64,000 nucleotides of DNA from JOPF136 sp963773835 (GCA_963773835.1 CAVZCQ010000001.1:558001-622000), one strand, 5' to 3'; shown: positions 7,890 through 16,497, counted from the stretch's first letter. A program made the numbers and translations. The notes: a model not told the origin generated them from the sequence alone.

Positions 7890-9067
7890 CGATGGGGACA
7901 AAAACAGCGGCGGCGGAGACAGCCCCCGCGGCGCTGACGAAAGAGGAGATCCTGCGCTACAGCCGCCACCTGATCATGCCGGAAGTGGGCATGGAGGGGC
8001 AGCTCAAGCTGAAGCAGGCGCGCGTGCTGATGATCGGCACGGGAGGACTCGGCGCGCCGCTGGGGCTGTACCTGGCAGCGGCGGGCGTGGGACATCTGGG
8101 GCTGGTGGATTTTGACACGGTGGATTTCACCAACCTGCAGCGTCAGGTGACGTTTGGGACCAGCGACGTGGGCCGGCGGAAAGTGGAAGCGGCGCGCGAA
8201 CGGCTGGCGAACCTCAATCCCGAAATCGAAATCAACGTGTTCGAGACCATGCTCACCAGCGCGAACGCGCTCGAGCTGTTCCGCGATTACGACATCATCG
8301 TGGACGGCACCGACAATTTTCCCACGCGCTACCTGGTGAACGACGCATGCGTGCTCTCCGGCAAAATCAACGTGTATGGCTCGATTTTCCGGTTCGAAGG
8401 ACAGGCCACCGTGTTTGGGGCTCCGGGCGGGCCGTGCTACCGGTGTCTGTATCCGGAGCCGCCTCCGCCCGGGCTGGTGCCGTCCTGCGCGGAGGGCGGC
8501 GTGCTCGGTGTGCTGCCGGGAATCGTCGGGTCCATCCAGGCGATGGAGACGATCAAATTGATTCTGGGCAAAGGCCAGCCACTGGTGGGGCGCCTGCTGC
8601 TGTTCGATGCGCTGATGATGAAATTCCGCGAGCTGAAGCTGCGGAAGAATCCTGATTGCCCGTTGTGCGGGGAAAAGCGCGCGATTACAAAATTGATCGA
8701 CTACCAGGAATTTTGCGGGATTCGCGGGGAGGAGGCCGCGCCCACCGTGAGCGTTCCGGAAATCACCCCACGGGAGCTGAAGGCGCGGCTGGACCGCGGA
8801 GACGACATCTACATCCTGGACGTGCGCGAGCCGCACGAATACCAGATTTGCCAGATCGGAGGGAACCTGATCCCGCTCGGCGATCTCCCGCGGCGCGTAA
8901 ACGAACTGGACAGTTCGCGCGAAATCGTGGCGCACTGCCGGAGCGGGAAACGCTCGGCGGATGCGGTGGCGTTCTTGAGGCAGGCGGGGTTCCGCAAAAT
9001 CTGGAACCTGAAGGGCGGGATCCTGGCCTGGTCGGATGAGGTGGATCCGCGCGTGCCGAAATACTAG
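7886..9067 (+). CDS. moeZ: sulfur-carrier adenylyltransferase/sulfurtransferase MoeZ (MoeB/ThiF plus rhodanese)
   Basis: 393 residues. The N-terminal E1-like domain begins L-T-K-E-E-I-L-R-Y-S-R-H-L-I-M-P and has the nucleotide loop G-T-G-G-L-G-A-P, the D-G-T-D-N-F-P-T-R-Y motif and two C-x-x-C pairs (CYRC, CPLC) for zinc. The C-terminal rhodanese domain has its catalytic Cys at 351 in A-H-C-R-S-G-K-R-S-A. It adenylates the C-terminal glycine of CysO and loads it with sulfur. ATG 7886 overlaps the cysO stop (ATGA); GTG 7880 and ATG 7892 are alternatives. It is close in order and motifs to mycobacterial MoeZ. Last gene of the operon, followed directly by a hairpin. Confidence 0.92.
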   Translation: MTMGTKTAAAETAPAALTKEEILRYSRHLIMPEVGMEGQLKLKQARVLMIGTGGLGAPLGLYLAAAGVGHLGLVDFDTVDFTNLQRQVTFGTSDVGRRKVEAARERLANLNPEIEINVFETMLTSANALELFRDYDIIVDGTDNFPTRYLVNDACVLSGKINVYGSIFRFEGQATVFGAPGGPCYRCLYPEPPPPGLVPSCAEGGVLGVLPGIVGSIQAMETIKLILGKGQPLVGRLLLFDALMMKFRELKLRKNPDCPLCGEKRAITKLIDYQEFCGIRGEEAAPTVSVPEITPRELKARLDRGDDIYILDVREPHEYQICQIGGNLIPLGDLPRRVNELDSSREIVAHCRSGKRSADAVAFLRQAGFRKIWNLKGGILAWSDEVDPRVPKY

Positions 9068-9069
9068 GT

Positions 9070-9092
9070 AGCACAGGCTTTCAGCCTGTGCT
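9070..9092. terminator. perfect 9-bp hairpin after moeZ (dispersed CAGGC/GCCTG element)
   Basis: AGCACAGGC, a 5-base TTTCA loop, then GCCTGTGCT, three bases after the moeZ stop. There is no following T run, so an intrinsic terminator is only possible. The core recurs at 16473-16492 and 38257-38291, which suggests a dispersed palindromic element that may end transcripts or stabilise 3' ends. Confidence 0.5.
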
Positions 9093-9124
9093 TCTCGGGT
9101 CGTACCGAAGAAAAGGATTTCAGC

Positions 9125-9213
9125 ACGGAATTCACGGAGACACGGAGATTACGGCGAGGACAGTGCGAGGGATAACGCAGAGACGCAGAGTACGCGGAGG
9201 AACGCAGAGAAAG
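9125..9213. repeat. degenerate ACGGAG/ACGCAGAG short-repeat tract
   Basis: A run of imperfect 7-9 base units around the words ACGGAG, ACGCAG and CAGAG (for example cacggagacacggag and acgcagagacgcagag). The tract ends next to the ribosome site of the CDGSH gene and has no coding signal. It looks like a degenerate intergenic repeat. Confidence 0.5.
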
Positions 9214-9232
9214 AAAGAGGAGAGGGGAGATC

Positions 9233-9466
9233 ATGGCGGACGCGAAAATCACACCGCGGGACAATGGCCCGCTGTTCATCGAAGGCGAGTTCAGTATCGT
9301 CGATTCCACGGGAAAGGCGTTCGGGCTGGCCGGGCGGACGGCAGTGGCCCTGTGCCGCTGCGGGCACTCCAACAACAAACCGTTCTGCGACGGCGCCCAC
9401 AAATCGTCAGGCTTTTCCAGCCAGTGCGCGGCCCGCGACCTGCCTCCCCCCGCGCCTAAGCCGTAA
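9233..9466 (+). CDS. CDGSH-type iron-sulfur protein
   Basis: 77 residues with an AG-rich ribosome site before ATG 9233. The C-terminal half carries C-R-C-G-H-S-N-N-K-P-F-C-D-G-A-H, which fits the C-x-C-x2-S-x3-P-x-C-D-G-(S/A/T)-H ligand set for one [2Fe-2S] cluster with three Cys and one His. Short bacterial proteins of this kind are probably redox or cluster-transfer proteins. It faces the P450 gene convergently, but that is no proof of partnership. The tail is proline-rich. Confidence 0.88.
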   Translation: MADAKITPRDNGPLFIEGEFSIVDSTGKAFGLAGRTAVALCRCGHSNNKPFCDGAHKSSGFSSQCAARDLPPPAPKP

Positions 9467-9507
9467 GTATGCGTGCGATTCGCATCACACTCATTACAGC
9501 AATCCGG

Positions 9508-10767
9508 CTAGAAGGCGATGGGGAGAGCTTCAAGGCCTCGGAGTAAGGCGCTCTTCCGCCAGCGCAATGACTCCGCGGGCTCGGCCAGGCGGAGATTCGG
9601 GAAACGCGCGAACAGCGTGTTGAGGGCGATGCGTCCTTCCAGGCGCGCGAGCGGAGCGCCGAGGCAGAAATGGGCGCCCTGTCCCAGGGCCAGATGGCGG
9701 TTCGGCTCTCGCGCGATGTCCAGCGTCTCGGGGTTGGGAAACTGCGTCTCGTCGTGATTCGCGGAGCCGACGGCGGCGAGCACCAGCTCGCCGCGAGCGA
9801 GCGTCTGCGAAGCCAGCCGCATTTCCTCCTTTACCATCCGGGGGCTGGCGATATCGAGCGGGCTGGTGAACCGCAGCAGTTCCTCGACCGCGGAATCGGT
9901 CAGCGCCGGATTTCGTTCGAACCGCTCGCGCTCGGCGGGATTCTGAAGGAGCGCGAGCGTGCCGCTGGCGATCAGGTTGACGGTAGTTTCGTAGCCGGCA
10001 ATGAGCAGAAGGTTCGTCATGGCCAGCAGCTCGTCTGTGCCCAGTTTGTCGCCGGCTTCTTCCGCTTGGACCAGCGCGGTAATGAGATCGTCGCGCGGGC
10101 GCGTGCGGCGCTCCGCAATCAGTTTGCGAAGGTGGCGAAAAAAGAGCCACAGGTCGGGCAGGGCTCGGAAAACATCCAAGCGTGCGTATGCGGAGATACT
10201 CGTGCGCGACCAGGAATGGAAGCGGAGCCGGTCGGCGGGTGGGATGCCGAGCAGTTCACCGATGACGGTAAGCGGGATGGGGAGCGCGTAGTCATTAACG
10301 AGATCGAGGCGACCTCGCGGCTCGGCGACATTGAGCAGGCCGTCGCAGACGCAGTGGATGCGCTCGCGCAGGCGTTCGACCATGCGCGGCGTGAACGCCT
10401 TCTGCACCAGCATACGCAGACGCGTGTGGTCCGGGGGATCGGAATTCAGCATGTGGCGCACGAGAGGTTTTGCGTAGCGGATGGCGACGGGCATGCGTGG
10501 CGACCAGTCGTTTGCAAAGCGGTCGTCTTTCAGGACGGCGAGCACGTCGTCGTAGCGGGTGACGAGCCAGGCAGTGAGTCCAAAGGCGGCGCGAGTGCGG
10601 TACACGGGCGCTTCGGCGCGCAGGCGCGCGTAGAACGGATACGGGTTGGCTTTGAACTGCGGGCTGGAGAAATCGGGCGCTGGGATGGTAACCACTGGCG
10701 TGAGGTTGGCGAGAGTATGAGGAAGAGGAGTCGACGAGGCAAGGGGCGGGGAAGAGGGCGAACACAC
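9508..10767 (-). CDS. cytochrome P450
   Basis: 419 residues, usual for soluble bacterial P450s. The I-helix has L-L-I-A-G-Y-E-T-T, in which A-G-x-E-T-T is the oxygen-binding signature. The haem loop is L-G-Q-G-A-H-F-C-L-G with the ligand near C368; Leu replaces the usual Phe at the loop start. A helix-K-type E-E-L-L-R-F (ExxR) precedes it. The protein resembles class I enzymes of the CYP107/CYP109 kind that need a ferredoxin and reductase, neither of which is encoded nearby. The substrate is unknown. The first 25 residues are weakly conserved, so the true start may lie slightly downstream of ATG 10767. Confidence 0.9.
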   Translation of the reverse strand: MCSPSSPPLASSTPLPHTLANLTPVVTIPAPDFSSPQFKANPYPFYARLRAEAPVYRTRAAFGLTAWLVTRYDDVLAVLKDDRFANDWSPRMPVAIRYAKPLVRHMLNSDPPDHTRLRMLVQKAFTPRMVERLRERIHCVCDGLLNVAEPRGRLDLVNDYALPIPLTVIGELLGIPPADRLRFHSWSRTSISAYARLDVFRALPDLWLFFRHLRKLIAERRTRPRDDLITALVQAEEAGDKLGTDELLAMTNLLLIAGYETTVNLIASGTLALLQNPAERERFERNPALTDSAVEELLRFTSPLDIASPRMVKEEMRLASQTLARGELVLAAVGSANHDETQFPNPETLDIAREPNRHLALGQGAHFCLGAPLARLEGRIALNTLFARFPNLRLAEPAESLRWRKSALLRGLEALPIAF

Positions 10768-10978
10768 CCTCCGCCCCTACGGGGAGGGGGGACGGACGCG
10801 CCGGAGAGAGGGAGCTAACCGAGTGTGGACCATTGACGATTTGGTGTCTCCCCCGCAATCCTTCCTTGTACAAAGCTACATGGCAGAGTGACCATACTCG
10901 ACGCACCCCGCCCGGAGCGGATCCGCAGGCTGTACCCCTTCCGACTCCACGGCGAATACTCTTCGGAGGGGCCAGGCG

Positions 10979-11308
10979 ATGAAGCCGAATGTGGAACGTT
11001 TTGAAAAGCGTGTACCGATGGCCATCGCGGTACAGCTTTCCGGACATGGAAACGTCCAGGGGACGGAAAGCACGTTCACCGAGAATGTGAGCGCAAATGG
11101 CGCGCGGGTCTATTCCGTGCGGCCGTGGAGGAAGAACGACCGGCTGATGCTCTCCTCGCTGCCCGGCGGCTTCCGCTCGCTCGCCCGGGTCACCTACTGC
11201 CAGTCGCTGCAGGGACAGGGCTTCGCGCTGGGACTGCAATTCCTGGAGAAAACCACGGGATGGGTGATTGAAGTCCCGCCCGCCGACGAAGCGAAACTTT
11301 CTGCCTGA
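10979..11308 (+). CDS. PilZ-domain protein
   Basis: 109 residues. R-F-E-K-R near the start matches the R-x-x-x-R half of the c-di-GMP site. N-V-S-A-N-G about 30 residues later matches D/N-x-S-x-x-G. The rest is a beta-barrel with a G-F-A-L-G-L-Q-F-L strand. PilZ proteins bind cyclic di-GMP and act in motility, polysaccharide or surface regulation. A diguanylate cyclase with a conserved GGEEF occurs at 52526-54454. The gene converges with the kinase gene, leaving 24 bases between the stops. Confidence 0.82.
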   Translation: MKPNVERFEKRVPMAIAVQLSGHGNVQGTESTFTENVSANGARVYSVRPWRKNDRLMLSSLPGGFRSLARVTYCQSLQGQGFALGLQFLEKTTGWVIEVPPADEAKLSA

Positions 11309-11332
11309 TGGCGTCCAACCCGACGCGGAAGC

Positions 11333-13387
11333 TCACTCCAACGAAAGATCGAACAGAAACATGCCGGGGGCGCGGCGGCCCTCGAAGTGCGAGCCGACGT
11401 GGAGAGTGCGCCTTTGGCGGGCGGCAAAATCCCCGGTCACCTCGTGCCTCACGCCTTTCATGGCTTTGCGGTTTCCGATAAACACGGCAATGGTGTGCGT
11501 ACCTGGAGCGATCGACTCGACCCGGGAGAGTGAATCCGCTCCAGCTTCCATCACGCCCGCGCGTTCAAACAACACCTGGCCGTCCACCATGACGGCAAAG
11601 TCGGCAAACCTGGGGAGATTCGTCACCTCGACGTCCACCTGCGCCTTTTTGGCCGCGCCTGCAGGCACCGCGGGTGTCCCGCCTGCTTGCTGCGCGGCCG
11701 CGGGACCGGGCGCGGAAGAAAGGTTTCTCGCCGTGTAGCGCACGGTCCGCGGCGAACCCATCGGGCCCAGTTCGGGCATGTCCCGATCGTTCAGCTTCAG
11801 GTGCAGCGCCCCGGCATTGTCGGTGCGCACCTGAAGAATTTTGTTCGCTCCCGCCCTCAGCCTGCCGCCGCTGCGGAGAGATTGCATTTGCGCCGGGTTG
11901 TCGTCCGCGGTGATTTCCACGTTGGCGGGCGCGCTGGCGGATACTTCCAGCCGCAGAGGAAACCCGCTCACGTCCAGTTGAGGCGCGGGCGCGGCCGCTG
12001 GTGCGGGCTTATCCAATTTGGCAGACGCTGGAGGTCTTACTGCCGGCACGGGTTTCGATTCTCCCGGTGCAGAAGAGGCAGGCGCTGGGGCGGCGGGCGC
12101 AGGCGCCTCTGGCGTCGCAGATGGGTTCGCGGCGGCTGGCACCGGGGGAGGCGCGGACTTCGTCAGAGTCTGGTCGGGCGACACGGGCATAGGTTGCTGG
12201 CGTGCGGCCAGTTCCGCGGCCTCGCGCTCCCTATTACGCTTCGCCACTCCGGCGCCCCATAAGATCGCGACCACCAGCACCGCGGCCAGCGAGTAGATCC
12301 AAATCTTGGCGTTCGAACGCTGCGGCTGAGGGGCCGGCACGACGCGGCGCGGAATTTCCGGCGCCGGAAGCCGTGGCGCGGGTGATGTGGCAGTACGCTG
12401 GGGAGTGGCGGATGGTGCAGGCGGCGCCGGCGGCTGTGCGGGAACCTGCATCCCGGAACGGCGCATCTGCGAGCTCGAGCCGAGCGGCACGGTGACCGCA
12501 CTCGAAATGGTGCCGCCGGGACTGACGGCAGGCGCTGGCGTGCGCATGCCGGAAGCGGTGGCGGCGGTCTGGCTCGAGCGCAACGCGGCGAGGTCGGCGG
12601 CCAGTTCGTCGCCGGTCTGGTGGCGCGCCGCGGGGTCTTTGGCCAGGCACTTGAGGATGATGCTTTCGAGTGCGACTGGCACGCCCGGATTCAATTGCCG
12701 CGGAGCGATGGGTTCGGTGTGGACGATTTTATAGGAGACGGCGGTAATGGTGTCGCCGGTGAACGGCTTGTCGCCCGTGGCCATCCAGTACAGGATCACA
12801 CCCAGAGAGAAAAGGTCGGAGCGGCCATCGAGTGGCATGCCCGTGAATTGCTCCGGCGCCATATAGGCCGGCGTGCCCAGCAGCGTGCCGGTGGAAGTCA
12901 CCTGCGCTTGGGCGAGCTTGGCGACGCCGAAATCCATGATCTTGGCGCGCTCGGGCGAGCCAGTGAGCTGGATATTAGCGGGCTTGATGTCGCGGTGAAT
13001 GACTCCATTCGCGTGGGCGTAGGCCAGCGCTTCGGCGAGCTGCTGGCCGATTTCGCAGACTTTGTCGAGCGGGTAGTGCTCGCCGGTGTTGAGGACGTCT
13101 TCGAGGGTGTGCCCAGGAACGAATTCCATCACGAGGTAGGGCGTCTCGCATTCCACGCCGGCGTCGAACATGGTGACGATGCCGGGATGCGCCAGCCGGC
13201 CTGCCGCGCGCGCTTCGCGGGTGAACCGTTCGCGGTACTGTTCGGCCATGGGGCCCACAAGCGCCGAAGCGTGGATGGTCTTCACTGCCACCACGCGGTC
13301 CATCACCGGGTCGCGGGCCTTAAAGACCGCGCCCATGGCGCCGGCGCCGATTTCTTCCACGACTTCGTAACGTCCGAACTGCTTCAT
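11333..13387 (-). CDS. transmembrane Ser/Thr protein kinase (PknB type)
   Basis: 684 residues. The kinase domain covers about 7-265: glycine loop G-A-G-A-M-G at 14-19, VAVK lysine at 36, catalytic H-R-D-I-K-P-A-N at 131-138, DFG at 152-154 and A-P-E at 177-179. A long proline/alanine-rich juxtamembrane linker leads to one membrane helix at about 362-382, then a second P/A-rich linker and a C-terminal extracytoplasmic region with a beta-sandwich end (V-D-V-E-V-T-N-L-P). There are no PASTA repeats. It probably senses something outside the membrane. It is the only gene in its unit. The PilZ gene converges on it from the left. Confidence 0.93.
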   Translation of the reverse strand: MKQFGRYEVVEEIGAGAMGAVFKARDPVMDRVVAVKTIHASALVGPMAEQYRERFTREARAAGRLAHPGIVTMFDAGVECETPYLVMEFVPGHTLEDVLNTGEHYPLDKVCEIGQQLAEALAYAHANGVIHRDIKPANIQLTGSPERAKIMDFGVAKLAQAQVTSTGTLLGTPAYMAPEQFTGMPLDGRSDLFSLGVILYWMATGDKPFTGDTITAVSYKIVHTEPIAPRQLNPGVPVALESIILKCLAKDPAARHQTGDELAADLAALRSSQTAATASGMRTPAPAVSPGGTISSAVTVPLGSSSQMRRSGMQVPAQPPAPPAPSATPQRTATSPAPRLPAPEIPRRVVPAPQPQRSNAKIWIYSLAAVLVVAILWGAGVAKRNREREAAELAARQQPMPVSPDQTLTKSAPPPVPAAANPSATPEAPAPAAPAPASSAPGESKPVPAVRPPASAKLDKPAPAAAPAPQLDVSGFPLRLEVSASAPANVEITADDNPAQMQSLRSGGRLRAGANKILQVRTDNAGALHLKLNDRDMPELGPMGSPRTVRYTARNLSSAPGPAAAQQAGGTPAVPAGAAKKAQVDVEVTNLPRFADFAVMVDGQVLFERAGVMEAGADSLSRVESIAPGTHTIAVFIGNRKAMKGVRHEVTGDFAARQRRTLHVGSHFEGRRAPGMFLFDLSLE

Positions 13388-13612
13388 GGCGGTCTGCGGC
13401 GTACTCTAACATAGCTGAACACACCGGGCGGACACCGGTTGCGCGGCGGGGCGCGAAACGGTTAGAGAACTGACGCAATGAGGCCGGTCAACCCGATGCC
13501 GGCAGGAAATCCGGGACTGGAGCGGAGTTCCCAGGAGGGAGAGATAGCGGCGATGGTGGCGGAGAGGCGCCGCGGGAGGCACCAGTGACTCGGGGCATCC
13601 CGCGCCGCATAC

Positions 13613-13918
13613 TCAGTGCACGAATCCCACTTTGGGCTCGGGCGCGCCGCCCGGCGCTTCCGGGATTGGGCCGAACTGAGCTTCGTACCGTCCGATGTTT
13701 TCGCCCAGCGCGCGCAGCAGGCGCTTGGCGTGGCCGGGGCTCACGATGACGCTGGCCATGAGTTTGCCCTGGGGCGCGTTGGGAAAGACGTAGATGAAGT
13801 TCAGCGTGAACTCCTCCGCATTGTGGTGAATCATGACCAGATTCGAGTACGTCCCCTGCAGCTCTTTTTCGTCCGCTTTGATCTGGAGCTGTGGTTCGGG
13901 TTTGGGCTGATCGGTCAT
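13613..13918 (-). CDS. DUF3467 protein
   Basis: 101 residues from ATG 13918, set by an AGGAGG ribosome site five bases upstream; an earlier ATG at 13936 would precede that site. The pattern Y-S-N-L-V-M-I-H-H-N-A-E-E-F-T-L-N-F-I-Y-V-F followed by A-S-V-I-V-S-P-G-H-A-K-R-L-L-R-A-L is the DUF3467 signature, a small alpha/beta protein of unknown role. It is single and divergent from the Nramp gene. I would trust the family name but not any function. Confidence 0.82.
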   Translation of the reverse strand: MTDQPKPEPQLQIKADEKELQGTYSNLVMIHHNAEEFTLNFIYVFPNAPQGKLMASVIVSPGHAKRLLRALGENIGRYEAQFGPIPEAPGGAPEPKVGFVH

Positions 13919-14012
13919 GAGCGCCTCCTGTGCCAAAACCCACTATAGCAGAGGGGGGGCAGGCGCGCCGCCCCGCGGGCGTGATGCGGAGGCACCCCGG
14001 CAGAATTCAATC

Positions 14013-14042
14013 TTGACTGCAGGCATGGATTAACGCTACTTT
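14013..14042 (+). promoter_or_regulatory. putative sigma-70 promoter of the Nramp gene
   Basis: TTGACT at 14013-14018 and TACTTT at 14037-14042 are 18 bases apart, about 40 bases before the gene. The stretch between 14029 and 14065 holds three ATTAA words, an AT-rich patch in GC-rich surroundings where a metal-responsive repressor could bind. Confidence 0.4.
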
Positions 14043-14083
14043 ATTCTTTGCATTAAGCGGGATTAATACCACCGCGCTTTGAC

Positions 14084-15475
14084 ATGCAGGATGTATCCGA
14101 AAACGTGATGGCCCCGCCGCCCCTCGCGGGCGGCGACGTCGCCGCGGCGCACGGCGTGGCGGGCCCCCGCCACGGCGTGCCCACTCCCTCGCTGCCGGAG
14201 TCGTATCGCAGCGTCAGAGTGCCCGCAGGCGCGAGCTTTCTGAGGAAAATGCTGGCCTTTGCCGGGCCAGGCTACCTAATCGCTGTCGGCTACATGGACC
14301 CGGGAAACTGGGCAACGGACGTGGCCGGGGGCTCGCAGTTCGGCTACAGGCTGCTCTCCGTAGTGCTGCTGAGCAGCTTGATGGCCATGTTCCTGCAGGC
14401 GCTGTGCGTGAAGCTGGGCGTGGCCACGGGGCGCGATCTGGCACAGGCCTGCCGCGAGCACTATTCGAAACGGACGGCGATCGCCTTGTGGCTGGGTGGC
14501 GAGATTGCCATTGCGGCCTGCGACCTGGCGGAGGTGCTGGGATCCGCGGTGGCGCTGCAATTGCTATTCGGCATCCCGTTGCTTTGGGGCGTGCTGATTA
14601 CGGCGTTTGATGTGCTCCTCATCCTGCTGCTGCAGGGACGAGGATTCCGTTGGATTGAAGCGTTTGTGGTGTCGCTGATCTGCGTCATCAGCTTGTGCTT
14701 TGCCTACGAGCTATTGCTTGCTCGGCCCATCTGGGGCTTGGCGGCGCGCGGGCTGATTCCCTCAGCGGAGCTGCTGCACAACGGGACGATGCTGTACATC
14801 GCGGTGGGGATTCTGGGCGCCACGGTGATGCCCCACAACCTCTATCTTCATTCCAGCCTGGTGCAGACGCGGTCGTACGCTCAGGACGGAGCGGGAAAAC
14901 GCGAGGCCATCCGCTTCGGCATACTGGATTCCTCGCTGGCGCTGGGATTTTCGTTCTTCATCAACGCGGCGATCCTCGTGCTGGGCGCTGCCGTGTTTCA
15001 TACACGCGGAATGCACAATGTGGCGGAGATCAGCGACGCGTACAAATTGCTGAGTCCGGTGCTGGGCGCCACTTTCGCCAGCACGCTCTTTGCCGTGGCC
15101 CTGCTGGCTTCCGGACAGAATTCCACGCTCACGGGAACCCTTGCCGGGCAGATCGTGATGGAAGGGTTCCTGCGATTCCGCCTGAAGCCGTGGGTGCGCC
15201 GGCTGGTGACGAGGCTGGCGGCGGTGGTGCCCGCGGCGCTGGTGATCGGATTCATGGGCCCCGGCCGGGTGACCAGCCTGCTCATTCTCAGCCAGGTCAT
15301 CCTGAGCCTGCAGCTACCGTTTGCCGTGGTGCCTCTGGTGCAGTTCACATCCGAACGCGCGAGGATGGGCGAATTCACCAACCGGCCGTGGACGGTGGCG
15401 CTCGCCTGGTTTGCCACGGCGGCAATTATCGTGCTCAACGCGCTGCTGCTGTGGCAGATCTACCGGGGCATTTGA
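14084..15475 (+). CDS. mntH: Nramp-family divalent metal (Mn2+/Fe2+) transporter
   Basis: 463 residues with about eleven membrane helices. The first helix has the metal-binding D-P-G-N in G-Y-M-D-P-G-N-W-A-T, and the family loop M-P-H-N-L-Y-L-H-S-S-L-V-Q-T-R follows helix 6. Nramp proteins import Mn2+ or Fe2+ with protons. The N-terminal 40 residues are an unconserved alanine/proline-rich extension, so translation may start a little later than ATG 14084. It is a single-gene unit behind an AT-rich promoter region, unlike most neighbours. Confidence 0.92.
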   Translation: MQDVSENVMAPPPLAGGDVAAAHGVAGPRHGVPTPSLPESYRSVRVPAGASFLRKMLAFAGPGYLIAVGYMDPGNWATDVAGGSQFGYRLLSVVLLSSLMAMFLQALCVKLGVATGRDLAQACREHYSKRTAIALWLGGEIAIAACDLAEVLGSAVALQLLFGIPLLWGVLITAFDVLLILLLQGRGFRWIEAFVVSLICVISLCFAYELLLARPIWGLAARGLIPSAELLHNGTMLYIAVGILGATVMPHNLYLHSSLVQTRSYAQDGAGKREAIRFGILDSSLALGFSFFINAAILVLGAAVFHTRGMHNVAEISDAYKLLSPVLGATFASTLFAVALLASGQNSTLTGTLAGQIVMEGFLRFRLKPWVRRLVTRLAAVVPAALVIGFMGPGRVTSLLILSQVILSLQLPFAVVPLVQFTSERARMGEFTNRPWTVALAWFATAAIIVLNALLLWQIYRGI

Positions 15476-15547
15476 GCGGAATTCCTGCTTGCGGAGGAAT
15501 CACAAACGAGCGAATCCGACCTGCGGGATCTGAGTGTCCGCGTTGCG

Positions 15548-15569
15548 AGGGCACGGCATGCCGTGCCCT
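15548..15569. repeat. 22-bp perfect palindrome (GGGCACGGCATGCCGTGCCC element)
   Basis: Perfect inverted repeat centred on GCATGC between the convergent Nramp and peroxiredoxin genes. A near-identical copy with two mismatched central bases is at 45939-45958, also between genes. This indicates a dispersed palindromic element. Confidence 0.7.
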
Positions 15570-15587
15570 GCGTTCCTTGTGACCCCG

Positions 15588-16049
15588 TCAGTGGATGGCG
15601 GAGAGGGCTTTGGCCACTTCGTCCACGTCGGGGACTACGGGAATGTCGTAATTTTTAGCCCAGACGATTTTGCCATCTTTGCCCACGATGAAAATGGCGC
15701 GGCCGGTGATGCCTTTGTCCGCGAGGTACACGCCGTACTGCGTGCCGACGGCGCCGCGTGGCTGGAAATCGGCCAGCAGCGGGTACTCGATGTGCATTTT
15801 TTCGGCGTAGGCTTTGTGCGACCATGCGCTGTCCACGCTGATGCCCAGCACCTGGGCGTTGAGCTGCTCGAACCGTCTCATTTCGTTTACCACACAGGCG
15901 TGCTCCTGCGTGCAGGTGGGGCTCCAGTCGAGCGGATAGAAAATGATCACCACGTTTTTCTTGCCTCGGAAATCGGCGAGCTTCACTTCCTTCTGGCTCT
16001 GGTCCTTCAACGTGAACTCGGGGGCCGTTTGGCCCGTGGCGACCGTCAT
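15588..16049 (-). CDS. peroxiredoxin (AhpC/TSA, BCP-like)
   Basis: 153 residues. The thioredoxin fold has F-Y-P-L-D-W-S-P-T-C-T-Q-E with the peroxidatic Cys at 46 and a second Cys at 52, the 5-residue spacing typical of atypical 2-Cys BCP/PrxQ enzymes. G-I-S-V-D-S-A-W-S-H-K-A and the late R-A-I-F-I-V-G-K-D-G strand complete the family pattern. It reduces hydrogen and organic peroxides using thioredoxin. A ribosome site (AGGAGGACTC) precedes ATG 16049. Single gene. Confidence 0.92.
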   Translation of the reverse strand: MTVATGQTAPEFTLKDQSQKEVKLADFRGKKNVVIIFYPLDWSPTCTQEHACVVNEMRRFEQLNAQVLGISVDSAWSHKAYAEKMHIEYPLLADFQPRGAVGTQYGVYLADKGITGRAIFIVGKDGKIVWAKNYDIPVVPDVDEVAKALSAIH

Positions 16050-16210
16050 GAGTCCTCCTCTCGAATGACTTCGTGCAACGTATTTGTCGAGCCCGGCCCG
16101 CCGCGGCGGGCGCTCCCGCCACTCGGAATTGAGTGCGCAAACCCTGGCGGCGTCCGTATGATAGAGGAAGGGCCGGGAACTGGCAAATTCCGCGCAGCGA
16201 GGCTTGGGGC

Positions 16211-16456
16211 GTGAACGAATTGCGGCAGATCGTGGACCGTTACCTGGCGCTGGTCGGAGGATTTGGCCCGGCGGTGCCGCTGGAGGCGTTCGGTTTCGAA
16301 GCGGAGGAAACGGCGCGGTTGTTCAGCGCCTTCGACGAGGACTACCAGGTGAGCCGTTATATGAAGTTTTCGCGGGAGACGGGCCCCGAATATTCCATCA
16401 ACGGGTTTGCGCAGACGCACGTGGCGCTGGACGAGGGAATTCGGGGGCTGTTGTAA
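16211..16456 (+). CDS. small conserved hypothetical protein
   Basis: About 81 residues from GTG 16211 (MNELRQIVDRYLALVGGFG). An ATG at 16133 would add 26 arginine-rich residues with no sign of conservation. The protein is acidic and helical with F-D-E-D-Y-Q-V-S-R-Y-M-K-F-S and Y-S-I-N-G-F-A-Q-T-H-V. It has no cysteines, signal or membrane segment. The function is unknown. It ends just before a hairpin shared in type with other gene ends, and is convergent with pckG. Confidence 0.55.
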   Translation: MNELRQIVDRYLALVGGFGPAVPLEAFGFEAEETARLFSAFDEDYQVSRYMKFSRETGPEYSINGFAQTHVALDEGIRGLL

Positions 16457-16472
16457 GCGGGAGACCGGCGGA

Positions 16473-16492
16473 GGACAGGCTGAAGCCTGTCC
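16473..16492. terminator. perfect inverted repeat between convergent genes
   Basis: GGACAGGCT, a 2-base centre, then AGCCTGTCC lies between the convergent small hypothetical and pckG genes. It has no T run. It shares the CAGGCT/AGCCTG core with the moeZ 3' hairpin and could serve as a bidirectional transcript end or a dispersed repeat. Confidence 0.5.
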
Positions 16493-16497
16493 CACGG

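Noticed and set aside
7822..8115. Alternative start of moeZ from the AGGAGG at 7838
   Set aside because: The GTG after it (7849) is in a different frame from moeZ, and the AGGAGG bases are simply the Gly-Gly codons of cysO.
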